Notes under the pieces: generated by a model
Seen by the model: only the letters and a program-made list of their open reading frames with translations
Told to the model about the DNA's origin: nothing
Database searches by the model: none
Assembly: GCA_030066455.1 (NCBI GenBank)
Contig: JASJBQ010000290.1
Span: 1 to 6,019 of the forward strand
From: Desulfobacterales bacterium
Lineage (GTDB): Bacteria > Desulfobacterota > Desulfobacteria > Desulfobacterales > UBA5852
DNA: 6,019 nucleotides
Reading direction: 5' to 3'
Position numbers and translations under genes: made by a program
Part shown: positions 1-6,019 of the stretch, piece after piece
Position numbering within the stretch: position 1 is the stretch's first letter
How the letters are laid out: every line of letters starts with the position of its first letter

Positions 1-236
1 CGGCGGCCGATAACGCACCGGACCTCCTGGGGGCGGTCAAGACCATCATCGCCGAGCAGACCGGATACACCGCCGACATGCTCGAGGACGCGCTCGATCT
101 CGAGGCCGATCTGGGCATCGACACCGTCAAGCAGGTGGAGATCTTCGGCAAGGTATCCGCCCACTTCGGACTCGACGTGCCCGAGGACCTCAGGCTCAAC
201 GACCTCAACACCATCGCCAAGATCGGCGACTACCTG
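1..236 (+). repeat. Tandem ACP-encoding repeat, copy 1 (left end cut by window)
   Basis: This stretch aligns without gaps to 307-542 at an offset of exactly 306 bp (102 codons), so reading frame is kept. Counting by eye there are seven mismatches in 236 bases, at positions 90, 170, 171, 173, 176, 185 and 227; only the one at 90 changes an amino acid (Ala versus Thr). The match already holds at base 1, so the unit probably continues left of the window and further ACP copies may lie there. It encodes one carrier domain plus part of the preceding linker. Confidence 0.95.
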
Positions 237-3140
237 AGCGCGCGGGTAACCCCCGCCGCATCGCCGCCGGCGACTCCCGCAGCCGCGGATACGACCACGG
301 CCCCGGCGGCGGCCGATAACGCACCGGACCTCCTGGGGGCGGTCAAGACCATCATCGCCGAGCAGACCGGATACACCGCCGACATGCTCGAGGACACGCT
401 CGATCTCGAGGCCGATCTGGGCATCGACACCGTCAAGCAGGTGGAGATCTTCGGCAAGGTATCCGCCCACTTCGGGTTGGATGTGCCCGAAGACCTCAGG
501 CTCAACGACCTCAACACCATCGCCAAGATCGGTGACTACCTGGCGCAAAGCGTCGCCTCCGCCCCGAGGGATGAAGCGGTGGCGGCACCCACGGCTACAA
601 CGCCCCAACCCCCCGCAGCGGAAAGAAAACCTGACGAAAGTCCGGTCAAGCGCATGGTCGTCAAAACCGTTCCGGCCGAGGCGATTACAGGCCGGGGAGG
701 ATGGTTCAAGGGCCACAAGGTCCTGATCACCGCGGACCATCAGGGTTTTGCCACGCTAATGGCCGAACGGGTCCGGAGTGACGGCGGCACGCCCGTGATC
801 GTCGGCGATACGGCCGAGGCCGATCTTACCTGTGACTGGTCCACGCCGGCCGCCGTCAAGAAACTCGTCCAAGAAATTGAAAGCCGCTATCCGCAGATTG
901 ACGGGGTGCTGCATTTGCTTCCTCTGGACGCTGCCGACGACCAAATCCAACTGTCTCAGAGTGTGATCGACAGGCGGCTCAAGCATTTCTTCACCCTGGT
1001 CCAGGGGCTTTACGACCCGTTGAACCGCCCTGATACCTATATTGCCATGCCGGTCTTCAACGCCGCCGTGCTGCCTTACGGCGATGAGGCCGGTCCCATG
1101 GATCCGGTCGCCGCCGGTCTGGCCGGCATGCTCAAGACGATCAACAAAGAACTGGCGGACACCCTCGTGAAGGTCGTGGATTTCGACACCGAGGCGATCT
1201 CCCGGCAGGACGAGGTGATCGACACTTTCATCGCCGAGCTGAGCTCCGGCGACCGTCGCGTGGAGTGCGGCTATCGCGGGCAGCAGCGATTCGTGCTGCA
1301 GCTCGACACGGACCGTCCGCAGCAGTCGGGCGCTTTGATCAAGGCCGAAGATACCGTGCTGGTGACGGGCGGGGCCCGCGGCATCACCTTTGAGATTCTC
1401 AAAAACCTGGTGGCGGCCCAACCGCTGCGCCTCGAAATCCTGGGCCGCAGCGATGTAAACGGCCTGGACCCCACCCTGGCTGGCTCCGGCGTCAGCGAAG
1501 CCGAGATCATGACCCGGCTAAAGACTGAAATGCAGGGCGCCAAGCCCCTCGAGATCAAAAAAGCCCTGGACCGGGTGGTCAAGCTGCGCGAATCCGCCGC
1601 CAACCTGGAGGCCCTGCGATCGATGGGCGCCCGGGTGGCCTATCACGCCGTGGACGTCAACGATGCTGCCGCTGTTGGGCAAGTCGTCCGCGCCATCGAG
1701 GGCATCGACGTGGTCATTCATGCCGCGGGCATCGAAGAGAGCCAGATCATTCCGAAAAAAACCCGGGCCTCCTTCGACCGGGTATTCGACACCAAAGTGA
1801 CCGGCCTGATGAACATCCTGGCGGCGCTGGATCAGAAAGCGCCACGCAGCCTGATGACCTTTTCGTCAGTCACGGCCCGTTTCGGCAACGAGGGCCAGGT
1901 GGACTACACCGCCGCCAACGACATGATCGCCAAGATGCTCCTCGAATACCGCCGTCAACACCCGAAGACGGCGGTAAAGGTTTTCGACTGGACCGCGTGG
2001 GAAGGCGCCGGCATGGCCACCAACGAAACCGTCAACAAGGTCCTGCGCGATCGCGGCCTGACTTTTCTGCCGCTGGCGGACGGCGTGGCCCACTTCATGC
2101 GCGAGCTCGGCGACGCCCAGGCCGCAGAGGTGGTATTCACGGGTCTGGACAGGGCCTTCGACCCCGACGGACTGATGCGCGGCGAGCAGGCCGAAGCGCG
2201 CATCGCACCCTTTCTGGATACCCCCGTGGAGACTGGCGGCGGGCGGCGGGTCTACGGCCGCACCCTGGACCTCGAACGCGACCTGTTCCTGCTCGATCAC
2301 GCCCGCGAAGACGTCCCCATCTTCCTGGGGGCCACCGGCATCGAAGCCATGGCCGAAGCCGCCGCCAACCTGGCCGCACCCGGGATGCAGCTTCGCGAGC
2401 TCAGGGATTTTGCCATCCCCTACGGCATCAAGATCCTGAAGCGGCGCCCCAAGGACGTTTTGATCGAAGCGGCGGCGGCCACCGAAGGGGCCGACACTTT
2501 CCTGTGTCGGATCACCTCCCAGTTCCGTAACCCGCAGGGGGTTCCAATGGGGGAGCCCAAGCTGCACTATCAAGGCACCTATGTCTTCGGCCCGGCCGAA
2601 GCGGCGCCGCCGACCGTTACCCTGCCGGGGTTCCAGCCGGTGGACTACGAGGGCGACATTCAGGAACTGCTCTACCATCCCTCTCGGCTCTTCATGGACG
2701 GGCTCTTCCGCACGGTCGAAGATATCCTCTCCTTCGAGGAGGATCGGCTGATATCCAGGATCCGCAGCACCAGCCAGCGGCCGTTCTTCGCCGACGACCC
2801 CCGGCCGGCCTTTCTGACCGACGTGGCCGTCGTGGACGCCATGTTCCAGACCGGCGGGATGCTGGAGGTCATGACCACCAACATCATCGTGCTGCCCTAC
2901 ACCATCGGCCGCATGCGTTTCCACCGGCCCCTGGTTTCCGGGGGGGAATACCTGTGCGTCACCGAGCGTGTCACCCAGGGCCGGGAAACCAACACCTACC
3001 GGCTTCAGCTGGTAGATGCCGAAGGCCGATGCCACATCACAATCGAGGACTTCGAAATGGTCCAGGTGGACCTGCTGAGCGCTGCCGACCAGATCGTCGA
3101 TCGGCTTAGGACCGGCGACCGCCGCCAGCGGGCCTCCTGA
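1..3140 (+). CDS. PfaA-like polyketide/PUFA synthase subunit, 3' part (ACP-ACP-KR-DH), 5' truncated by window
   Basis: This is a cytosolic multidomain fatty-acid/polyketide synthase subunit that would carry, ketoreduce and dehydrate a growing acyl chain. The frame is open from the first full codon (position 3) to TGA 3138-3140, giving 1045 visible residues; the first Met (78) lies inside an ACP fold, so it is not the start. Domains, numbered from that codon: ACP1 about 6-78, Ala/Pro linker, ACP2 about 108-180, Pro/Ala linker to about 215, structural KR half about 230-445, catalytic KR about 450-690, and double-hotdog DH about 750-1035. The KR has the nucleotide-binding TGGARGI at 455-461 and catalytic Ser622, Tyr635 and Asn639 (YTAAN). 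A helical insert in the KR, about 490-535, resembles that of PfaA ketoreductases. The DH has His766 and the second-hotdog DAMFQ (Asp945, Gln949). The order matches the C-terminal half of PfaA, so KS and acyltransferase domains are expected upstream (inference). Oddities: both ACP attachment residues are Thr (41 and 143), not Ser, and the DH HxxxGxxxxP motif has lost its Gly and Pro. It could instead belong to another Pfa/Hgl-type secondary-lipid synthase, so the product cannot be named. Confidence 0.93.
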   Translation, partial: AADNAPDLLGAVKTIIAEQTGYTADMLEDALDLEADLGIDTVKQVEIFGKVSAHFGLDVPEDLRLNDLNTIAKIGDYLSARVTPAASPPATPAAADTTTAPAAADNAPDLLGAVKTIIAEQTGYTADMLEDTLDLEADLGIDTVKQVEIFGKVSAHFGLDVPEDLRLNDLNTIAKIGDYLAQSVASAPRDEAVAAPTATTPQPPAAERKPDESPVKRMVVKTVPAEAITGRGGWFKGHKVLITADHQGFATLMAERVRSDGGTPVIVGDTAEADLTCDWSTPAAVKKLVQEIESRYPQIDGVLHLLPLDAADDQIQLSQSVIDRRLKHFFTLVQGLYDPLNRPDTYIAMPVFNAAVLPYGDEAGPMDPVAAGLAGMLKTINKELADTLVKVVDFDTEAISRQDEVIDTFIAELSSGDRRVECGYRGQQRFVLQLDTDRPQQSGALIKAEDTVLVTGGARGITFEILKNLVAAQPLRLEILGRSDVNGLDPTLAGSGVSEAEIMTRLKTEMQGAKPLEIKKALDRVVKLRESAANLEALRSMGARVAYHAVDVNDAAAVGQVVRAIEGIDVVIHAAGIEESQIIPKKTRASFDRVFDTKVTGLMNILAALDQKAPRSLMTFSSVTARFGNEGQVDYTAANDMIAKMLLEYRRQHPKTAVKVFDWTAWEGAGMATNETVNKVLRDRGLTFLPLADGVAHFMRELGDAQAAEVVFTGLDRAFDPDGLMRGEQAEARIAPFLDTPVETGGGRRVYGRTLDLERDLFLLDHAREDVPIFLGATGIEAMAEAAANLAAPGMQLRELRDFAIPYGIKILKRRPKDVLIEAAAATEGADTFLCRITSQFRNPQGVPMGEPKLHYQGTYVFGPAEAAPPTVTLPGFQPVDYEGDIQELLYHPSRLFMDGLFRTVEDILSFEEDRLISRIRSTSQRPFFADDPRPAFLTDVAVVDAMFQTGGMLEVMTTNIIVLPYTIGRMRFHRPLVSGGEYLCVTERVTQGRETNTYRLQLVDAEGRCHITIEDFEMVQVDLLSAADQIVDRLRTGDRRQRAS
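307..542 (+). repeat. Tandem ACP-encoding repeat, copy 2
   Basis: This is the second copy of the 306-bp-period unit. Identity to copy 1 begins in the Ala-rich linker (AAADNAPDLL) and stops abruptly after the Tyr-Leu codons at 537-542, where the downstream linker sequences become unrelated. Mismatches cluster in the 3' part: one in the first 169 aligned bases and six in the last 67. This copy is the last ACP before the KR region. Confidence 0.95.
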
Positions 3141-3150
3141 CCGGCCGCCT

Positions 3151-3188
3151 GGGCCGCCCGGGGGAGGTCCCTCCCCCGCGGGCGGCCC
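3151..3188 (+). terminator. Strong GC-rich hairpin after the synthase gene (terminator or processing/attenuation structure)
   Basis: The arms at 3151-3160 and 3179-3188 are perfect complements (10 bp). The stem continues as 3161-3167 with 3170-3176 past a 2-nt bulge at 3177-3178; the innermost pair must open to leave a tetraloop, so about 16 pairs form, nearly all G-C. It starts 10 nt after the synthase stop codon. No run of T follows, so it is not a classical intrinsic terminator. It could instead stabilise the upstream mRNA or reduce read-through into the transferase gene. Confidence 0.5.
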
Positions 3189-3263
3189 GATTGACCGGCA
3201 GGAATCGAATTGATATCGCTGTTGCCAGCACCAGCGCCGATCGAAAAACACCATCCATTCACA

Positions 3264-3285
3264 CGTCGCGGGTTTCAACGCGACG
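3264..3285 (+). other. Small inverted repeat upstream of the transferase ATG
   Basis: CGTCGCG at 3264-3270 and CGCGACG at 3279-3285 are perfect 7-bp inverted complements around an 8-nt loop (GGTTTCAA). If translation of the next gene starts at ATG 3315, the structure sits in the 5' leader about 30 nt before the start; if the TTG at 3210 is used, it lies inside the coding region. The function is unknown, and chance is possible in sequence this GC-rich. Confidence 0.3.
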
Positions 3286-3314
3286 ACCCGTTGCCGGGGG
3301 CCTTCAACCGAACC

Positions 3315-4103
3315 ATGCGCCTTCACAACGCCGTCGAAATCCAAAACGTGGCGAGCGCCATTGCCATCGACTGGCACCGCTATCCGGCCTGCGGCCTCAG
3401 CCGGGCGATCACCGGCCTGACATTGGCCTTCGTGCCTATCCGGACCTTTCAGACGCACTACCTTCCCGACCTCCCGTCGGATCCGGATGTCGGGGCACGC
3501 CCCGTTGCCCTGGCCGCTGAAGCCTTCCGCATCCCGCTGCTGGCCGTCGCGGAAATCGAACAGGTCAACGCCTTCAAGAGCCGCAAGCGCCAGATCGAGT
3601 GGATGGCCGGGCGGCTGGCAGCCAAGGCGCTGGCCGCGTGTGCCGCCGATCATGCCGTATCGCTGCCGGAAATCGGTATCGCCCACCACCCCGAAGGGGC
3701 CCCCTACCTTACCCACCGGCCGGAACGCTCGCTTTCCATTTCCCATGCCGGCGACTGCGCCGTGGCCGGTCTGGCCCGTTCAAGCGAAACGGTATTGGGA
3801 ATCGATATCGAAAACGAAAAAGCGCTGGACATCGCAAGCATTCTGCCGGTGGCCTTTTCAGACCGGGAACAACGCCGCCTGGATCCTGCGGACCGGCATC
3901 GGTTTTTCGAATGCTGGACGCTCAAAGAAGCCTATCTGAAATACCTGGGTCGCGGTTTCCGCGAAAACCTCAAGGCGGTCGAAATTCTGCACGGTACGAC
4001 CATCCGCCACGGCGGCCAAATCGTCGCCGACCTGCAAGCCAGGACCCTTCAGCCCTTCCCGGGCTACACCCTGGCCATCGTCTCCGGGCCCCGCATGCAA
4101 TGA
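3315..4103 (+). CDS. Sfp-type 4'-phosphopantetheinyl transferase
   Basis: This enzyme transfers 4'-phosphopantetheine from CoA to carrier-protein domains, using Mg2+, in the cytosol. From ATG 3315 it has 262 residues, usual for the family. Family signatures appear in order: KRQIEWMAGRLAAKAL (substrate-side helix); a GAPYL stretch followed by SLSISHAGDCAVAGLA; the metal-binding GIDIE with Asp164 and Glu166; and WTLKEAYLK with Trp201, Lys204, Glu205 and Lys209. The start is uncertain. An in-frame TTG at 3210, with CAGGA 6 nt upstream, would add 35 residues. That extension looks like no known domain and has lower third-position GC (about 59% by hand count), so ATG is preferred although its own ribosome site is poor. 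The gene lies directly behind the ACP-bearing synthase, which makes that protein its likely client, as with PfaE in PUFA loci (family knowledge plus inference). The family assignment is firm; the client is not proven. Confidence 0.9.
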   Translation: MRLHNAVEIQNVASAIAIDWHRYPACGLSRAITGLTLAFVPIRTFQTHYLPDLPSDPDVGARPVALAAEAFRIPLLAVAEIEQVNAFKSRKRQIEWMAGRLAAKALAACAADHAVSLPEIGIAHHPEGAPYLTHRPERSLSISHAGDCAVAGLARSSETVLGIDIENEKALDIASILPVAFSDREQRRLDPADRHRFFECWTLKEAYLKYLGRGFRENLKAVEILHGTTIRHGGQIVADLQARTLQPFPGYTLAIVSGPRMQ

Positions 4104-4120
4104 GTGTTTACTAAAACCTG

Positions 4121-4150
4121 TTTTCAATCACTTTCCGTCTGTGCTACAGT
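4121..4150 (+). promoter_or_regulatory. Candidate sigma-70 promoter for the acyl-CoA synthetase gene
   Basis: TTTTCA at 4121-4126 (4 of 6 to the -35 consensus) and TACAGT at 4145-4150 (4 of 6 to the -10) are separated by 18 nt. TG at 4142-4143 gives an extended -10. The stretch is clearly more AT-rich than the flanking genes and starts 17 nt after the transferase stop. Transcription from here would leave a leader of about 115 nt before the ATG at 4275. Confidence 0.4.
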
Positions 4151-4233
4151 CACGTTGACACAGAGATCGCTTGGCGTCAGAGGACAACGGGAACGCCCAC
4201 CACCGCAACGCCGCACAAGGACCGCGGCTGGCT

Positions 4234-4248
4234 TTCCCCAGGGGGGAA
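4234..4248 (+). other. Short leader hairpin before the ribosome site
   Basis: TTCCCC at 4234-4239 can pair with GGGGAA at 4243-4248 around a 3-nt loop, ending 12 nt before the Shine-Dalgarno sequence. The G-run and the AAGGAGGGG downstream offer the C-run alternative partners, so the leader could in principle switch structure. No known riboswitch fold is recognised in 4151-4260. Confidence 0.2.
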
Positions 4249-4260
4249 TCCGCCCGGATG

Positions 4261-4267
4261 AAGGAGG
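4261..4267 (+). promoter_or_regulatory. Strong Shine-Dalgarno site of the acyl-CoA synthetase
   Basis: AAGGAGG lies 7 nt before ATG 4275 and is a near-perfect anti-16S match at ideal spacing. It fixes the start of the synthetase and indicates efficient translation, in contrast to the weak sites before the transferase gene. Confidence 0.85.
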
Positions 4268-4274
4268 GGAACCA

Positions 4275-6019
4275 ATGGCCAAAAAACACCTGGCAGCCAT
4301 GATTGCGGACAGCTGTCGTCGCCATGAGAAGCAAACCGCCATGCGCTACAAGGAGGGCGGCGTCTGGCAGGAGATCAGCTATGGCGACCTGGGGAGTAAA
4401 ATCAGGAGCGTAGCGGGCGCGCTGATCGATCTCGGCATCCAGCCCGGGGACATGGTCGGTATTTTCTCCCAGAATCGCCCGGAATGGACCATCGCCGACT
4501 TCGGCACTTTGAGCGCCGGCGCCGTGAGCGTGCCCATCTATGCGACCAACACCGCCGCCCAGGCCGAATACATCGTTGGCGACGCCGACCTGAAGGCCAT
4601 TTTCGTAGGCGACAACGATCAACTGGCCAAAGTGCAGTCCTTTGCCTCTCGCTACCCGGAATTAAAAACCATCGTTGCCTTCGATGGGGAGCCCGTCAGC
4701 GATGGGGATGCCGTGATGAGTTTTGAAACGCTGGTCGAGCGGGGCACCAGCGGCGAACATGCCGCTGAAAGCGAACGGCGCATTCGCCAGACCGCCCCGG
4801 AAAGCCTGGCCACGCTTATCTACACCTCCGGCACCACAGGGGAACCCAAGGGGGTGATGCTCAGCCATACAAATTTTGCGCACCAAATCGAGGCCATCAA
4901 CGCCAATTTCGATGTCGGCCCCGACGACCGCTCCCTGTGTTTTCTGCCGCTGAGCCACGTGTACGAACGCAGTTGGTCCTTCTACGTGTTCAGCCGTGGC
5001 GCCCAGAACAATTATATGCGCAATCCCCGCGAGATCCTTGATTACATGCGCGAAGTTCGCCCCACGGCCATGGTGAGCGTGCCGCGCCTCTATGAAAAGA
5101 TCTATGCCGCCGTCATGGATCGGCTCGAGAAGTCGTCTCCCGGGAAACGCCGTCTCTTCGGCTGGGCCCTTGGGGTGGGCCGCAACATGGCTGACGTCCG
5201 CCAGGCCGGAAAAACGCCCGCTCTGGGGCTGCGTCTCAAGCATCGTCTGGCCGATCGTCTGGTCCTGAGCAAACTTCGCGAAATCGTCGGGGGCGATAAA
5301 AATTTCTTTTCCGCCGGAGGCGCCCCGCTGTCCAAGGATATCGAAGTCTTTTTCCTCTCGGCCGGCCTGTTGGTCTGCCAGGGATACGGTCTCAGCGAAA
5401 CCGCGCCGACGGTCACCTACAACACGCCCCACAATTTCAAATTCGGCACCGTGGGCAGACCGGTTCCCGAATGTGAAGTCAAAATCGGAACGGACAACGA
5501 AATTCTGGTTAAGGGCGCCAATGTCATGATGGGCTATTATAAAAAACCCGAGGCCTCGGGCGCCGTGTTGAAGGACGGTTGGTTTCACACCGGCGACGTG
5601 GGCCTGATCGATGACGACGGCTACTTGGTGATAACCGACCGCATTAAGGACCTGATTATCACCTCGGGCGGCAAGAATATCGCCCCCCAGCGCATCGAAA
5701 CAGCGGTCGGACGCGACCATTATATCGAGCAGATCACCACCATCGGCGACCGCCGCAAATACGTCAGCGCCCTGATCGTACCTTCTTTCGATGCCCTGGA
5801 AGCCTACGCCCGGGAAAAAAACATCGCTTTCCAGAGTCGGGAGGAACTCCTGCAAAAACCAGAAATCCTGGCTTTCTACCGCGAGCGTATCGATCGCCAG
5901 TCAAGCGAATTGGCCGGGTTCGAGACCATCAAGGCGTTTACGCTGCTGCCCCGGGAGTTCACCCAGGAAAACGGTGAAATCACGCCCACCCAGAAAATCA
6001 AGCGCAAGGTCGTGGCCGA
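4275..6019 (+). CDS. Long-chain acyl-CoA synthetase (AMP-forming, FAA1/FadD15-like), 3' end cut by window
   Basis: This ligase activates a long-chain fatty acid with ATP to acyl-adenylate and then to acyl-CoA. The frame is open from ATG 4275, behind a strong ribosome site, to the window edge: 581 residues of an expected roughly 600, so only a short tail is missing. Adenylate-forming motifs are intact and in order: YTSGTTGEPKGV at 183-194 (phosphate loop), YGLSET at 371-376, WFHTGD ending at Asp441, DRIKDLIITSGGKNIAP from about 455 (hinge and C-domain entry), and the late TPTQKIKR with the presumed catalytic Lys574. The N-terminal residues suit the COG1022-type long-chain enzymes; no signal peptide or membrane segment is seen. 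It follows the transferase by 171 nt and probably has its own promoter. It may load a product of, or a precursor for, the neighbouring synthase (inference), or may be a general fatty-acid degradation enzyme that happens to be adjacent. Substrate chain length cannot be read from the sequence. Confidence 0.95.
   Translation, partial: MAKKHLAAMIADSCRRHEKQTAMRYKEGGVWQEISYGDLGSKIRSVAGALIDLGIQPGDMVGIFSQNRPEWTIADFGTLSAGAVSVPIYATNTAAQAEYIVGDADLKAIFVGDNDQLAKVQSFASRYPELKTIVAFDGEPVSDGDAVMSFETLVERGTSGEHAAESERRIRQTAPESLATLIYTSGTTGEPKGVMLSHTNFAHQIEAINANFDVGPDDRSLCFLPLSHVYERSWSFYVFSRGAQNNYMRNPREILDYMREVRPTAMVSVPRLYEKIYAAVMDRLEKSSPGKRRLFGWALGVGRNMADVRQAGKTPALGLRLKHRLADRLVLSKLREIVGGDKNFFSAGGAPLSKDIEVFFLSAGLLVCQGYGLSETAPTVTYNTPHNFKFGTVGRPVPECEVKIGTDNEILVKGANVMMGYYKKPEASGAVLKDGWFHTGDVGLIDDDGYLVITDRIKDLIITSGGKNIAPQRIETAVGRDHYIEQITTIGDRRKYVSALIVPSFDALEAYAREKNIAFQSREELLQKPEILAFYRERIDRQSSELAGFETIKAFTLLPREFTQENGEITPTQKIKRKVVA

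Noticed and set aside
78..80. ATG as the true start of the synthase gene
   Set aside because: Upstream codons 3-77 encode the first helix of the ACP and match the second repeat exactly, so the gene extends beyond the window.
756..1421. 221-codon open frame on the - strand
   Set aside because: It is antisense to the structural KR region and has no domain signature; a shadow of GC-rich codon use.
1997..2530. 177-codon + strand frame inside the synthase gene
   Set aside because: It is Arg/Gly-rich, out of frame with the KR/DH coding and has no domain; a frame-shift shadow. The same holds for 3487-3939 and 3599-4114 inside the transferase gene.
1866..3746. 626-codon open frame on the - strand
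   Set aside because: It runs antisense through the KR/DH-coding region, the hairpin and part of the transferase gene, all of which have clear protein signatures on the + strand. Its translation is Gly/Asp/Val-rich without a recognisable domain, as expected opposite high-GC3 coding sequence.
4113..4124. AAAAC-CT-GTTTT palindrome after the transferase stop, considered as a terminator
   Set aside because: A 5-bp A/T-rich stem with a 2-nt loop is too weak and small for an intrinsic terminator.
4155..4160. Perfect TTGACA -35 box
   Set aside because: At 16-18 nt spacing the possible -10 hexamers around 4177-4184 match the consensus at very few positions; the promoter ending at 4150 is more credible.
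4258..4302. 14-codon mini-ORF overlapping the ligase start
   Set aside because: Its ATG lies just before the Shine-Dalgarno site and has no ribosome site of its own; it is most likely chance.
4662..5855. 397-codon open frame on the - strand
   Set aside because: It is fully antisense to the acyl-CoA synthetase, whose motifs are intact. No domain is recognisable and there is no independent support.
1..6019. tRNA, rRNA, CRISPR array, IS element or phage attachment site
   Set aside because: Nearly the whole window is occupied by three coding regions with family signatures. The only long repeats encode ACP domains, and no transposase, spacer-repeat pattern or tRNA-like fold was seen in the gaps.

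Overview
The window is GC-rich, densely coding and all on the + strand. It looks like a piece of a bacterial secondary-lipid (polyunsaturated-fatty-acid-synthase-like) locus. Protein style, high GC and the pairing of a Pfa-type synthase with a FAA1-type acyl-CoA ligase suggest a Desulfobacterota (former Deltaproteobacteria) genome, possibly a sulfate reducer of the Desulfosarcina/Desulfococcus kind. This is an inference from sequence style, not a database match.

Layout. (1) Positions 1-3140 hold the 3' part of a large multidomain synthase gene that is open at the left edge. Two tandem acyl carrier protein (ACP) domains are followed by a Pro/Ala linker, a structural plus a catalytic ketoreductase (KR), and a C-terminal double-hotdog dehydratase (DH). 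This is the ACPn-KR-DH tail of PfaA-type PUFA synthase subunits; the KS and acyltransferase domains expected upstream lie outside the window. The two ACPs are encoded by a 306-bp-period tandem DNA repeat that is about 97% identical over the aligned 236 bp. (2) Positions 3141-3314 hold a very strong GC-rich hairpin and a smaller inverted repeat. (3) Positions 3315-4103 (or from a TTG at 3210) encode an Sfp-type 4'-phosphopantetheinyl transferase, the enzyme class that activates carrier proteins. (4) Positions 4104-4274 are a relatively AT-rich gap with a candidate sigma-70 promoter and a strong Shine-Dalgarno site. (5) Positions 4275-6019 encode a nearly complete long-chain acyl-CoA synthetase that runs off the right edge.

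How it fits together (inference): the synthase builds a reduced or unsaturated acyl chain on its carrier domains, the phosphopantetheinyl transferase primes those carriers, and the ligase may convert a released acid to acyl-CoA for use in lipids. The ligase seems to have its own promoter, so its link to the pathway is less certain.

The most unusual observation is that both ACP domains carry Thr where the invariant phosphopantetheine-bearing Ser should be (GIDT instead of GIDS), next to a phosphopantetheinyl transferase gene. The DH first-hotdog motif is also degenerate.
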